DNA from: Desulfobacterales bacterium
GTDB lineage: Bacteria; Desulfobacterota; Desulfobacteria; Desulfobacterales; Desulfosalsimonadaceae
Direction: 5' to 3'
DNA length: 64,000 bases
Assembly: GCA_034520365.1 (NCBI GenBank)
Contig: JAXHNP010000003.1
Coordinates: 248,001-312,000, forward strand
Shown here: piece by piece, positions 54,568-63,109 of the stretch
How positions within the stretch are numbered: the first letter of the stretch is position 1
Layout: each line of letters begins with the position of its first letter
The notes under the pieces: model-generated
The model's database searches: none
Told to the model about the DNA's origin: nothing
Seen by the model: the letters and a program-made list of their open reading frames with translations, nothing else
Position numbers and translations under genes: made by a program

Positions 54568-55098
54568 TTAACTTTTGGAGACTTGCACAAAGTCAAGTTC
54601 AACAGGGGTTGCCCGGCCGAAAATGCTGACCAGAACTTTGACCTTGCCCTTCTCCGGGTTGACATCCTCAACAGTGCCGTTGAAATTGGTAAACGGGCCG
54701 TCAATCACGCGAACCTCATCACCGGGCTCAAAATAGTATTTGGGCTGCGGATGGGCCTTGCCCTCTTCCATACGGCTTAAAATCTGCTCAGCCTCCTGAT
54801 CGGTGATGGCCACGGGTTTTTCCCGGCCGCCGAGAAATCCGGTGATCTTGGCCGTCGAGGTCACCAAATGCCAGGTTACCTCATCAAGCTCCATCTGGAT
54901 CAGAATATATCCCGGATAAAATTTACGGTTCGAGGTTTTTCGCTTGCCTTTGACCAGTTCCACTACCTGCTCAGTGGGCACCACGACCTCTCCGAACTTC
55001 TCGGAAAAGCCGGAGGCTGCGATCCGCTCCTCCAGGTTTTTCTTCACCTTGGCCTCAAAACCGGAATATACGTGAATTATGTACCACTTCAGCGCCAT
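54568..55098 (-). CDS. nusG: transcription termination/antitermination factor NusG
   Basis: 176 residues from ATG 55098 ([18 protein letters not shown]); an ATG four codons earlier abuts its AAGG. NGN domain to about 120, then a KOW domain ([20 protein letters not shown]). It binds the RNA polymerase clamp and links it to Rho or the ribosome. Next to secE as usual. Confidence 0.97.
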   Translation of the reverse strand: MALKWYIIHVYSGFEAKVKKNLEERIAASGFSEKFGEVVVPTEQVVELVKGKRKTSNRKFYPGYILIQMELDEVTWHLVTSTAKITGFLGGREKPVAITDQEAEQILSRMEEGKAHPQPKYYFEPGDEVRVIDGPFTNFNGTVEDVNPEKGKVKVLVSIFGRATPVELDFVQVSKS

Positions 55099-55115
55099 TC
55101 GGCCACTCATCCTTA

Positions 55116-55529
55116 TTACAGAATAACCCGTATGATACTGGACAGCCCGATATCCACCAAACCGAGAAACATCGCAATGATAAAAACAAAAACAATCACC
55201 ACAACTGTTGAGCCGATGATTTGCTTCCGTGTCGGCCAGGTCACTTTGCTCAGCTCAATTTTAACTTCCCGTAAAAATTGAATCCAGTTGCCAAAATACC
55301 TGTCAATCAGCCGCAGAATGGCTGACTGGCCTGCCGGTGAAACCTTTTTTGCGGATAACGCCCGGTTCGGCTTTTTATCTTTTGCCCGTTCACCGGCACC
55401 CGGTCCGCCGGTCCCTGTGGGTGGCGCAGCCCGGCCCCCGGTCTGATTTTCTCCGGCAGTTTCGCCGGACTCCGACTGACGGGGTTTCTTTTTTTTTGTA
55501 ACTGGTTTCCTTTTTTGTAAACGCGCCAT
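55116..55529 (-). CDS. secE: protein translocase subunit SecE with long N-terminal extension
   Basis: 137 residues. The SecE core is in the last ~65: [19 protein letters not shown], the amphipathic helix, then one membrane helix ([20 protein letters not shown]). The first ~65 residues are a hydrophilic Lys/Pro/Gly-rich tail of low complexity not needed for SecE function. It clamps SecY. Confidence 0.95.
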   Translation of the reverse strand: MARLQKRKPVTKKKKPRQSESGETAGENQTGGRAAPPTGTGGPGAGERAKDKKPNRALSAKKVSPAGQSAILRLIDRYFGNWIQFLREVKIELSKVTWPTRKQIIGSTVVVIVFVFIIAMFLGLVDIGLSSIIRVIL

Positions 55530-55622
55530 TTAAGCTCCTAAAATATTGAAAGCTCAAAGTTGATCCTCGATTGATCCGAAACGATGGGATATCAATCTTT
55601 GAGCTTGCCCGTCGAGATGGAG

Positions 55623-55698
55623 TGGCAGGCCAGGAGGGATTTGAACCCCCAACCACCGGATTTGGAGTCCGGCGCTCTGCCGTTAGAGCTACTGGCCT
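55623..55698 (-). tRNA. trnW: tRNA-Trp (CCA)
   Basis: Acceptor AGGCCAG/CTGGCCT, anticodon arm with loop CTCCAAA (anticodon CCA), T loop GTTCAAATC, G73 and an encoded CCA end. It lies between rpmG and secE. Confidence 0.96.
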
Positions 55699-55766
55699 GC
55701 ATGTAAAAGCCTGCCGATCAAACGGGAAGAACTTTTCAATTGCAGAAACCCCACTGGCAGCCGGCG

Positions 55767-55916
55767 TTACTTGGTCTCCCGGTGCGGGGTGTGCTTCTGG
55801 CAGAACCTGCAGTACTTTTTAAATTCCAGCTTATCCGGCTTGGTTCGTTTGTTCTTTGTTGTCGAGTAATTTCTGCGCTTGCATTCATTGCAAGCGAGCG
55901 TGATATTAACTTTCAC
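55767..55916 (-). CDS. rpmG: ribosomal protein L33, zinc-binding form
   Basis: 49 residues, [20 protein letters not shown], then [17 protein letters not shown]. Both CxxC pairs are present, so it is the zinc form. The start is GTG with GGGAG 6 bases upstream. It lies between tuf copy 2 and tRNA-Trp, a normal place for rpmG. Confidence 0.95.
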   Translation of the reverse strand: MKVNITLACNECKRRNYSTTKNKRTKPDKLEFKKYCRFCQKHTPHRETK

Positions 55917-55936
55917 CGGTGACTCCCTGTGCTGTT

Positions 55937-57130
55937 TTATTCGATGATGTCACTGACGACGCCGGCACCGACTGTCCGGCCCCCTTCACGGATCGCAAAC
56001 CGGAGCTCTTTCTCCATCGCTATCGGTGTGATCAGCTCCGCCTTGATCTTTACGTTATCGCCCGGCATCACCATCTCAACGCCTTCCGGAAGCGTCAATA
56101 CACCGGTCACGTCCGTGGTACGGAAATAAAACTGCGGCCGGTATCCGCTGAAAAACGGCGTGTGACGACCCCCCTCATCCTTGCTCAGGACGTAGACCTC
56201 GGCCTCAAACCGCGTGTGCGGCGTGATCGATTTCGGGGCGGCCACCACCTGGCCACGCTCCACATCGTCTCGCTTGATCCCGCGCAGCAAAAGCCCCACG
56301 TTATCTCCGGCCTGGCCTTGGTCCAGAATCTTTCTGAACATCTCAACGCCCGTGCAGGTCGTGTTGATCGTCTCGCCAAATCCCACGATCTCCACCTTGT
56401 CGTTGACCTTGACAACCCCGCGCTCCACACGGCCCGTGACCACCGTGCCACGGCCGGAAATCGAGAACACATCCTCCACCGGCATCAGGAAGGGCTTGTC
56501 CACATCCCGCTCCGGCTCCGGGATAAAATCATCGATCGCATCCATCAGCTCCCAGATGCACTTGGTCTCCGCTCCGTCCGCATCCTCTGACTCCAGCGCC
56601 TTTAATGCGCTGCCACGGACAATCGGCGTGTCATCGCCCGGAAAATCATATGAACTCAACAGCTCGCGAAGCTCCAGCTCCACCAGCTCGATTAACTCCT
56701 CGTCATCCACCATGTCGCACTTGTTCAAAAATACCACAATCTGCGGCACACCCACCTGACGCGCCAAAAGGATATGCTCCCGCGTCTGCGGCATCGGGCC
56801 GTCGTCTGCGCCAACCACCAGGATCGCCCCGTCCATCTGCGCGGCACCCGTGATCATATTCTTGATGTAGTCCGCGTGGCCCGGACAGTCCACGTGCGCA
56901 TAATGCCGGTTTTTCGTCTGATACTCCACGTGCGCCGTGGAAATCGTGATCCCCCGCGCCTTCTCCTCAGGCGCCTTGTCGATCTTGTCAAACGCCACGT
57001 ACTCGGCCAGCCCCCTTAATCCGCAGTGCTTGGTGATCGCTGCGGTCAAGGTCGTCTTGCCGTGGTCGATGTGGCCGATCGTCCCTACGTTTACGTGCGG
57101 CTTCGTCCGCTCAAACTTCTTCTTTGACAT
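55937..57130 (-). CDS. tuf: elongation factor Tu, copy 2
   Basis: 397 residues, identical to copy 1 except N74, E182 and V344. The DNA is also nearly identical, including the CCTCC-rich ribosome-binding region before the ATG, which points to gene conversion between the copies. It stands behind a tRNA Thr-Tyr-Gly-Thr cluster and before rpmG, matching the tufB locus of E. coli. Confidence 0.98.
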   Translation of the reverse strand: MSKKKFERTKPHVNVGTIGHIDHGKTTLTAAITKHCGLRGLAEYVAFDKIDKAPEEKARGITISTAHVEYQTKNRHYAHVDCPGHADYIKNMITGAAQMDGAILVVGADDGPMPQTREHILLARQVGVPQIVVFLNKCDMVDDEELIELVELELRELLSSYDFPGDDTPIVRGSALKALESEDADGAETKCIWELMDAIDDFIPEPERDVDKPFLMPVEDVFSISGRGTVVTGRVERGVVKVNDKVEIVGFGETINTTCTGVEMFRKILDQGQAGDNVGLLLRGIKRDDVERGQVVAAPKSITPHTRFEAEVYVLSKDEGGRHTPFFSGYRPQFYFRTTDVTGVLTLPEGVEMVMPGDNVKIKAELITPIAMEKELRFAIREGGRTVGAGVVSDIIE

Positions 57131-57234
57131 CTTTACTTCCTCCCCGTTCTTTACGGCACCCTGTTATACTTTTAAAAAACGGTTTATCATCGGGCCTTTG
57201 GGTTTACGCTGAAAAAAACACCTCAAAAAAACTA

Positions 57235-57311
57235 TGGAGCCCACGACCGGACTTGAACCGGTGGACCTCTTCCTTACCAAGGAAGCGCTCTACCGTCTGA
57301 GCTACGTGGGC
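57235..57311 (-). tRNA. trnT: tRNA-Thr (GGT)
   Basis: Acceptor GCCCACG/CGTGGGC, anticodon loop TTGGTAA (GGT), T loop GTTCAAGTC, encoded CCA. Nearest tRNA to tuf. Confidence 0.96.
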
Positions 57312-57336
57312 TGATACCTAGATATACACAAAGAAT

Positions 57337-57412
57337 TGGAGCGGGAGACGAGACTCGAACTCGCGACATCCAGCTTGGAAGGCTGAAGCTCTACCAACTG
57401 AGCTACTCCCGC
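57337..57412 (-). tRNA. trnG: tRNA-Gly (TCC)
   Basis: Acceptor GCGGGAG/CTCCCGC, anticodon loop CTTCCAA (TCC), T loop GTTCGAGTC, encoded CCA. Confidence 0.96.
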
Positions 57413-57534
57413 CCAAAGTATCGCCTCTCTATTGAATAAACGGCCCCATTTTGTGAATTCCAAGGATTCCCAGTGACGTAGTCCGTTGATTTCGACGCCC
57501 GAAATCTCCTACATGCATCTGTTTTATGTATGTG

Positions 57535-57619
57535 TGGTGGTGGGGGGAGGATTTGAACCTCCGAAGGCTGCGCCGGCAGATTTACAGTCTGCTCCCTTTG
57601 ACCGCTCGGGAACCCCACC
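57535..57619 (-). tRNA. trnY: tRNA-Tyr (GTA)
   Basis: 85 bases with a long variable arm; acceptor GGTGGGG/CCCCACC, anticodon loop CTGTAAA (GTA), T loop GTTCAAATC, encoded CCA. Confidence 0.96.
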
Positions 57620-57632
57620 AAATTGTATTTTC

Positions 57633-57708
57633 TGGAGCCAGCGGAGGGATTCGAACCCCCGACCAACTGATTACAAATCAGTAGCTCTGCCAACTGAGCT
57701 ACGCTGGC
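57633..57708 (-). tRNA. trnT: tRNA-Thr (TGT)
   Basis: Acceptor GCCAGCG/CGCTGGC, anticodon loop TTTGTAA (TGT), T loop GTTCGAATC, encoded CCA. First gene of the tRNA-tuf transcript, about 170 bases after the predicted promoter. Confidence 0.96.
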
Positions 57709-58177
57709 CTGTCATCAGTCAATCCATTGACAAACATGACTGCAAACCAGCGCCCGTTGTCAATGTCCGGCGATCCGAACCATCGCCGCTCCATGCCGAC
57801 GATTCATATAGCCGGAAAATTTTATTGGCATTGGGCTGCCCACCGCAACGCAATGCCAAGTATTCTGAAGTGTAATTTAACTTTTATAGACCTGAAAAAA
57901 ACGCTTGTCAATTTTTTTCTTTATATTTTTTTTAATTTTTTAGCTGCCCTCATCCGCATCTGCATCCGGAGTTATCATCCGCCCGCCGAATACCGCTGCA
58001 TAGCGTTTTTAATTCCTTGACAGGTACATTATTTTCAAGTAGTCACTGTCAATGTTATCCGTAAAGGCAACACCCTGCCCGGCTGGGTTTGCAAAAACGA
58101 AATATATGCCATACCCATTTAAAATACGCAAGCAGAATTATAACACATCCTGTCATCCGAATTTAAACGAGGCCCCT
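57709..58177. other. intergenic stretch between divergent tRNA-tuf operon and mltD
   Basis: It holds the tRNA-tuf promoter and its ~170-base leader on the left half. The right half shows no gene; upstream signals of the transglycosylase gene are expected here but none was clear. Confidence 0.6.
57883..57911 (-). promoter_or_regulatory. strong sigma70 promoter of the tRNA-tuf operon
   Basis: On the minus strand: TTGACA (57911-57906), 17-base spacer, TATAAA (57888-57883). The ~35 bases upstream are almost pure A/T tracts, like an UP element. It should drive the tRNA cluster, tuf and possibly the genes after it. Confidence 0.8.
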
Positions 58178-60043
58178 ATGCCGCATTTGAAGTTCAATAC
58201 CGCCGGGATCTCCCGGCACTGGCTGTTAATTATAGCGCTATTGTTATTTATGCTGGCCGGATGCACCAGCTTCCCTATTCAAACCGGGAACAGCAATCCA
58301 TCAGACGGCCAAAATAATTCAAATAACACTTCAAGCAAAGCCGATGATCCGGGCCAAACCGCATTCAACCCCCAAGACGAGATACCGACGGCCGAGATCC
58401 TGGCCTATGCAAACACGGATGCCGCGGATGATCTGGACCCGGTCCCCATTGACGAAGACCTTTCGGATAAACCCGAAGATCAACCCCCAGGGGCCGAAGA
58501 CGAAGACGATACCGAGGCTGAAATCCTTGCACAAATTGAGCAGGCGCTGGATTATTACCAGGCTTCCCAGGATTTCTGGCAGCAGGGAGAGCTTGAAAAC
58601 GCCCTTCACGCCCTTGACCAGGCCTATGAACAGATAATCCGTGTGGACCCCGGAGATTTTCCCAAACTCGTCCAGCAGAAGGATGACCTGCGGTACATGA
58701 TTTCCAAGCGGATACTGGAAATCTATGCCTCCCGGCACACCACGGCCAAAGGCAATCACAACGCCATTCCCCATGCAATGAATGAACATATCAAAAAACA
58801 GGTTGAGTTTTTCACCCAGGGAAGAGGCCGGCAATTTTTCATCAACTCCTATAAACGCTCCGGCAGATACCGGCCCTATATTCTGGAGGCATTAGAAGAA
58901 GAAGGATTGCCGGAAGAGCTTTCCTGGCTTCCCCTTGTTGAAAGCGGCTTTAAGGTAAGAGCCCTCTCAAGAGCCCGTGCTTTAGGACTCTGGCAGTTTA
59001 TCACATCCACTGGCTACAAATTCGGGCTTGAACGCAATCAATACATTGATGAACGGCTGGACCCTTACAAATCTACGCATGCGGCCATTGCCTACCTTAA
59101 AGAGCTCCATTCCATTTTCGGGGATTGGACCACGTGTCTTGCCGCCTATAACTGCGGCGAAAATCGGGTTTTGCGAACCATTAAAAATCAGAACATTAAC
59201 TATCTGGACAATTTCTGGGATCTATACCGCCTTTTGCCCGGTGAAACGGCGCGCTATGTGCCCAAATTCATGGCGACCCTGCATATTATCGATAACCTGG
59301 AAAAATACAACATGGCCGATATTGAGCTCGATCCGCCGGTTCGATACGAAACGGTCAGTATTAAAAAGCAGGCCTATCTAAAAGATATTGCCGAAGCCAT
59401 TGGGACAAAAAAAGATGTTTTACTCGATCTTAACCCGGAGTTAAGGTATAAGCTGCTGCCTGAAGACAAATATGCGTTAAAAATTCCGCCTGGCAGGAAA
59501 GACACCCTGCTTGCGAAACTCGAGCATATTCCGGAATTTACCCAGACCGCCCCGGGTATCGTGTATCACCGCGTCCGGCCCGGCGAAACCCTTTCCACCA
59601 TCGCCAGCCGGTACCATACAACCGTCAAGCAGATCGCGTTTTACAACAATATCCGCAGTACCAACTATATAGTGGCCGGCAAGATTTTAAAGATTCCGCA
59701 GTCCAGCAAAATCGGTGGCGGCAGTGCGGAGGCCAAACTCAAAATCATTACCTATAAAGTCCGGCGGGGCGATTCCTTATGGACCCTGGCCAAGCGCTAT
59801 CACACCACCACCAGGAAAATTCAGGAGCTAAATGATTTAAAAAGTGTCAACCTGCAGATCGGTCAGACATTAAAAATACCGTCCGGCTATGAGTACAGCA
59901 TGAATGTCTACAGGGTCAAATCCGGGGATTCGCCGATTAAAATTGCTAAACGGCATGATATGGATCTGGATTATTTTTTGAAGGTCAACAATCTGACCCA
60001 AAAAAGTATGATCTATCCCGGCCAAAAAGTCTTTGTCAAATAG
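58178..60043 (+). CDS. mltD: membrane-bound lytic transglycosylase (MltD-like) with three LysM repeats
   Basis: 621 residues from ATG 58178, with GAGG 5 bases upstream. Lipoprotein signal LLLFMLAGCTS. An acidic linker (DDEDD-rich, about 90-135) precedes the SLT catalytic domain, where the catalytic glutamate is E255 in PLVESGF, followed by ARALGLWQFI and CLAAYNCGENRV. Three LysM peptidoglycan-binding repeats follow (YHRVRPGETLSTIASRY, YKVRRGDSLWTLAKRY, YRVKSGDSPIKIAKRH). It cleaves glycan strands, forming anhydro-muramic ends, in the periplasm. Its TAG stop shares one base with the following tRNA gene. Confidence 0.93.
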   Translation: MPHLKFNTAGISRHWLLIIALLLFMLAGCTSFPIQTGNSNPSDGQNNSNNTSSKADDPGQTAFNPQDEIPTAEILAYANTDAADDLDPVPIDEDLSDKPEDQPPGAEDEDDTEAEILAQIEQALDYYQASQDFWQQGELENALHALDQAYEQIIRVDPGDFPKLVQQKDDLRYMISKRILEIYASRHTTAKGNHNAIPHAMNEHIKKQVEFFTQGRGRQFFINSYKRSGRYRPYILEALEEEGLPEELSWLPLVESGFKVRALSRARALGLWQFITSTGYKFGLERNQYIDERLDPYKSTHAAIAYLKELHSIFGDWTTCLAAYNCGENRVLRTIKNQNINYLDNFWDLYRLLPGETARYVPKFMATLHIIDNLEKYNMADIELDPPVRYETVSIKKQAYLKDIAEAIGTKKDVLLDLNPELRYKLLPEDKYALKIPPGRKDTLLAKLEHIPEFTQTAPGIVYHRVRPGETLSTIASRYHTTVKQIAFYNNIRSTNYIVAGKILKIPQSSKIGGGSAEAKLKIITYKVRRGDSLWTLAKRYHTTTRKIQELNDLKSVNLQIGQTLKIPSGYEYSMNVYRVKSGDSPIKIAKRHDMDLDYFLKVNNLTQKSMIYPGQKVFVK

Positions 60044-60118
60044 CCCCCGTAGCTCAGTGGATAGAGCAATGGATTCCTAATCCATGTGCCGCAGGTTCGA
60101 TCCCTGCCGGGGGCACCA
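60043..60118 (+). tRNA. trnR: tRNA-Arg (CCT)
   Basis: Acceptor GCCCCCG/CGGGGGC, anticodon loop TTCCTAA (CCT), T loop GTTCGATCC, encoded CCA. Its first base is the last base of the mltD stop codon. The accessory-looking region begins directly after it, and tRNA 3' ends are common integration sites. Confidence 0.97.
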
Positions 60119-60261
60119 ATAAAATCAGTAGTTTATAGCCCACACAAAAAATTGAAAAACCCTTAAATTATCAATTTGCCCCGCTCCTGCCCCGGAGTTT
60201 GCAAATCTGCCCCATTTTTTAAATCTATATTCGCTAAAGATATCCCGGCGGGATCTATGAA
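60119..60261. other. non-coding start of the accessory region
   Basis: No gene. It has two TTTGC-type motifs followed by CCCC (AATTTGCCCCG, AATCTGCCCCA) and a CCCCGCTCC-TG-like GC pocket (GCTCCTGCCCCGGAG), possibly part of the junction of an integrated element. Confidence 0.4.
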
Positions 60262-60842
60262 GCTAAAACCGGCTGCCTGATTTGCCCCACAAGCGCCGTT
60301 TTTATCCAGGATAAGGGGTTAGATCGGGGGAGCTGGCTTGCGGCCGGCAGGTTTCCGGCGCTGGGCTCCAGGCGGGCAAAGCACCCGGCCCGGCACCTGG
60401 CCCCGAGATCCAGGACAGACCCAGGAGAAGCCGGCAAGCACAACACCACCATAAATATTTCGACTTGTCTTTAAAGAGATCCGGGCTTGATGGATTGGCC
60501 CGCTAAAACCGGCGGCCTGATTTGCCCCACAAGCGCCGTTTTTATCCAGGGTAAGGGGTTACGGGGGAGCTGGCTTGCTGCCGGCAGGTTTCCGGCGCTG
60601 GGCTCCAGGTGGGCAAAGCACCCGGCCCGGCACCTGGCCACGAGATATAGGACAGACCCAGGAGAAGCCGAAAAGCAAAACACCACCATAAACATTTCGA
60701 CTTGTCTTTAAAGAGATCCGGCCGTGATGGATTGGCCCGCTAAAACCGGCTGCCTGATTTGCCCCACAAGCGCCGTTTTTATCCAGGGTAAGGGGTTAGA
60801 TCGGGGGAGCTGGCTTGCTGCCGGCATGTTTCCGGCGCCGGG
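60262..60842. repeat. tandem repeat, 2.4 copies of a ~240-bp unit
   Basis: Unit 1 60262-60501, unit 2 60502-60738 (3 bases shorter), unit 3 60739-60842 (cut off). Each begins GCTAAAACCGGC and contains GATTTGCCCCACAAGCGCCG; full units also hold a potential stem CCAGGTG...CACCTGG (perfect in unit 2) and end GACTTGTCTTTAAAGAGATC. Copies are nearly identical. Minus-strand reading frames of 65-140 residues cross the units but I see no sign that they are genes. Confidence 0.85.
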
Positions 60843-61481
60843 CGATATAACCAGGGCAAGATTTATATTTACTCTTCCCCTCTGACCCTTCTCAGGGGTG
60901 TCCCGCCCGGCGGGGTTTTGCCCTGGCGGGCTTTTTGCCCTGGAAAGCCGGGCGCCATGCCAAAAGCTCTTTTGTTTTAATAAAGAATAGGGACAAAGCC
61001 GAGGCCAGCAAAAAGCATGACAGGGCGAAACCCGGGGGAGCGGCTCCGGGGGGCGGGATACAGATAGACGCGCTAAGGGAGCGCTCATTTTTTCCGCCGG
61101 CACCGGAGAAAATGGAACATATGGAATTAACGGCACAGCTTAAGCCTGGCGCTGTTTTTGCCCTTGCAAAAATGGTGACAGTTCGCGGGATCGGTATTTA
61201 ATCCCGCCTGGCGGCTTTTTTGCGGGAATGCAAAAACAGTGACAGGCGGGGATAATGGTAGAGCTGAAGGCAAGACACCGGACCCGGCGAGGTAGGCCGG
61301 CGGAATGGGGTGTGCTTTTTTGGGGGGGTGGCAAAAAAGTTTAAAAAAAATATGGTATAAACTGGCCCCTATTCCTTACATATTTTTTTTAAAGTTTTGC
61401 GGGCATATAATAGACCCACACCTTAAACGCCCGCAAAACCACACCCCACACCACACCATCAACCCGGCGCCGGATATGTTT
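60843..61481. other. gene-poor stretch with short inverted repeats
   Basis: No convincing gene. Visible: GC-rich CCCGCCCGGCGGGG sequence near 60900, an inverted repeat GCGGGAT/ATCCCGC (61185-61207), two similar GTGACAG...CGGGAT sites (about 61175 and 61230), and a perfect 11-bp hairpin at 61394-61439. Confidence 0.5.
61394..61439. other. perfect 11-bp hairpin after the ribbon-helix-helix gene
   Basis: GTTTTGCGGGC (61394-61404) pairs with GCCCGCAAAAC (61429-61439), 24-base loop. It lies 43 bases downstream of the RHH gene (minus strand) and could end its transcript, though the T run after the stem is poor. Confidence 0.5.
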
Positions 61482-61724
61482 TTACTCGGGCTCCACGCTG
61501 GCTTCATATAAATGGCGAATCGCCCAGGCGACCAATGTTTTTTTATTCTCTTTCGGATAAAGATCAAGCAGCTCTTCCATCATTTCAACGGTGGCCGGCT
61601 CCAGCCATACTGACAGGCTTTTCCCGCCAGCCCTCGCTTTCTTTTTTCGCCATTCGCGGGCTCGCTCTTTTTCGGTCAACTGCACATCAATGGTGCCGCG
61701 TGTTTCCGTTTTGATTTTAGTCAT
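61482..61724 (-). CDS. small ribbon-helix-helix-like DNA-binding protein
   Basis: 80 residues with GGAGGG 8 bases before the ATG. A basic, helical first half (ERAREWRKKKARAGG) is followed by KSLSVWLEPATVEMMEELLD, whose alternating beta strand and two following helices fit an RHH (CopG/Arc-like) fold, as in small regulators or copy-control proteins of plasmids and integrated elements. No partner toxin gene is adjacent. Function is inferred from fold pattern only. Confidence 0.65.
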   Translation of the reverse strand: MTKIKTETRGTIDVQLTEKERAREWRKKKARAGGKSLSVWLEPATVEMMEELLDLYPKENKKTLVAWAIRHLYEASVEPE

Positions 61725-61887
61725 TTTTCAAGCCCTCCACTCAAAGGGTAAAAACGGGGGTTTTCTGGCTCACTGGCTCCACTTTTAAAAGCATCAAACT
61801 TTTTCTACAATTGTCCTGATAAACCCCGGCATAAATATAAATTGCTATTTTAATTGCAAATATTATCTGAACAATTCAAAAGTTTAC

Positions 61888-61911
61888 ATAATGTCTATTA
61901 TCGGACATTAT
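61888..61911. promoter_or_regulatory. palindromic operator-like site upstream of the RHH gene
   Basis: ATAATGTC-TATTATCG-GACATTAT, an 8-bp perfect inverted repeat with an 8-base centre, in an AT-rich, gene-free stretch (61725-62006). It may be an operator for the RHH protein or another repressor. Confidence 0.5.
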
Positions 61912-61970
61912 ATGAACTGGCATTTCATGGGCGTTTATAACAATAAAATAAATTACGCGTCATAAGATTA

Positions 61971-62004
61971 TGGTGGAGGGAGTTTTTAAAAATTCCCTCC
62001 ACCA
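61971..62004. terminator. perfect 11-bp hairpin after a small gene
   Basis: TGGTGGAGGGA (61971-61981) pairs with TCCCTCCACCA (61994-62004). It starts 3 bases after the stop codon of the 62007 gene on the minus strand, fitting a transcript end, though without a T run. Confidence 0.5.
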
Positions 62005-62006
62005 CT

Positions 62007-62195
62007 TCATTTAAACAGCTTCCCCAAAAGGCGGCCGGTTATTTTACCAGCACCCCGCCGGCCAATCCGCCTACCGACCTTGCCTTTTTGTATCGCGTTT
62101 AAATCCCCAAGCAGACGCCCAAGAGAATAAAGAAAACCGCGAAATGTCATAAGCCCCCCAAAACTTTTGCCGGTATTTTCCGCACTCCAACCCAA
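62007..62195 (-). CDS. small basic protein, function unknown
   Basis: 62 residues if TTG 62195 is used, 47 if ATG 62150 (behind a run of six G). The tail LGDLNAIQKGKVGRRIGRRGAGKITGRLLGKLFK is a pattern I have met in small proteins of plasmids, phages and integrated elements, which speaks for a real gene despite the size. No function is known to me. Confidence 0.5.
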   Translation of the reverse strand: MGWSAENTGKSFGGLMTFRGFLYSLGRLLGDLNAIQKGKVGRRIGRRGAGKITGRLLGKLFK

Positions 62196-62280
62196 TATGT
62201 ACCCGACCCGGTGGCATGCGTAAAACCATCAAGCGCCGCAGCTCCCCGCTAAAAGTCAAAATCGTTTAATATATGGTCTC

Positions 62281-62778
62281 TCACGGCTTCGGTTTTTTTT
62301 GTCCGGATGTATCCACCAAACCACTTAAATCGGTTTTGACGGCTTCAGGATCGACATACGCGCCGCTTTCCTTGTCATGGGGAGACCAAATATAGGTACC
62401 ATTTTGATCGGCAAGAAAAATCGGGCAGCCGGTTCTTTGACTCCATATTTTTATTAACCGATCCGAAAGGGCATTATAATAAAAAACTTTCTTCGCAATC
62501 CGGTAAAACTCCCAATCCTTAAATTCAACCATTTTCGGAAAGCCCGCAACCCCCGCCCATTTATACTGCTCATCAGCCTCAATCATTAAATCATAATATT
62601 TCTTGAACTGATGATAGGCGTGCTTATAGCCAACATGGGCATCTTCCTTGGTTAGCATTGAATCAATAAAATCAACTTCGGGATCATCAATCACCCTTAC
62701 AATATCAATGCCGCTTCTTTCTCTTAAGTCTACTGTCTCCTTTTCTTTAGATTTTTTCAACTCTCTGATGCTTCCCAT
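62281..62778 (-). CDS. hypothetical protein of the accessory region
   Basis: 165 residues from ATG 62778, with AAGGGGG 5-6 bases upstream; the frame runs open further but without a site. Sequence: basic start (MGSIRELKKSKEKETVDLRE), a mixed helical middle with many Tyr/Lys (YKHAYHQFKKYYDLMIEADE) and a Pro/Lys-rich end. One cysteine, no signal peptide or membrane helix. No family recognised. Confidence 0.6.
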   Translation of the reverse strand: MGSIRELKKSKEKETVDLRERSGIDIVRVIDDPEVDFIDSMLTKEDAHVGYKHAYHQFKKYYDLMIEADEQYKWAGVAGFPKMVEFKDWEFYRIAKKVFYYNALSDRLIKIWSQRTGCPIFLADQNGTYIWSPHDKESGAYVDPEAVKTDLSGLVDTSGQKKPKP

Positions 62779-62811
62779 TTTAACCCCCTTAAAACAAAAA
62801 GCGCCGTAGGG

Positions 62812-62936
62812 GTGCTCACAATCTTGAAAGATTATACCCGGTCCTTTCGGATACCGGCCCCATAGCGCACATATTATCACCAATAAAAATAAATGGCCTT
62901 TTAACGCCTGGCCCTGGCGTTCAAGACTGTGAGCAC
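62812..62936. repeat. 17-bp inverted repeat pair, 91 bases apart
   Basis: GTGCTCACAATCTTGAA (62812-62828) and TTCAAGACTGTGAGCAC (62920-62936) match at 16 of 17 positions when inverted. A smaller palindrome AACGCC-TGGCCCT-GGCGTT (62902-62920) abuts the right arm. Located just upstream of the 62281-62778 gene, next to the origin-like region. Confidence 0.6.
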
Positions 62937-62998
62937 TTTCAACATAGCAAAGGCGGACATATTTTCAACCCCTTTTTTTAGACCCTGGAATTTATACC

Positions 62999-63109
62999 GG
63001 GCACACCGGGCACAACTATATATTATAATATAATATATATAATAACATTATATAATTATATATTATTTACCTTGTGCCCTTTCTTGTGCCCGGTGTGCCC
63101 TTTGTGCCC
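62999..63109. other. candidate iteron-type replication origin
   Basis: A perfect 17-bp inverted repeat GGGCACACCGGGCACAA (62999-63015) / TTGTGCCCGGTGTGCCC (63084-63100) flanks about 55 bases made almost only of A and T. (T)TGTGCCC occurs four times in one orientation (63072, 63084, 63094, 63102) and twice inverted in the left arm. Repeats beside an AT-rich unwinding zone are the layout of plasmid and phage origins. No replication initiator gene is in view. Confidence 0.5.

Noticed and set aside
60255-61136. Minus-strand reading frames of 65-142 codons over the tandem repeats
   Set aside because: They owe their length to GC-rich repeat copies, lack ribosome-binding sites and resemble no protein; their similarity simply mirrors the DNA repeat.
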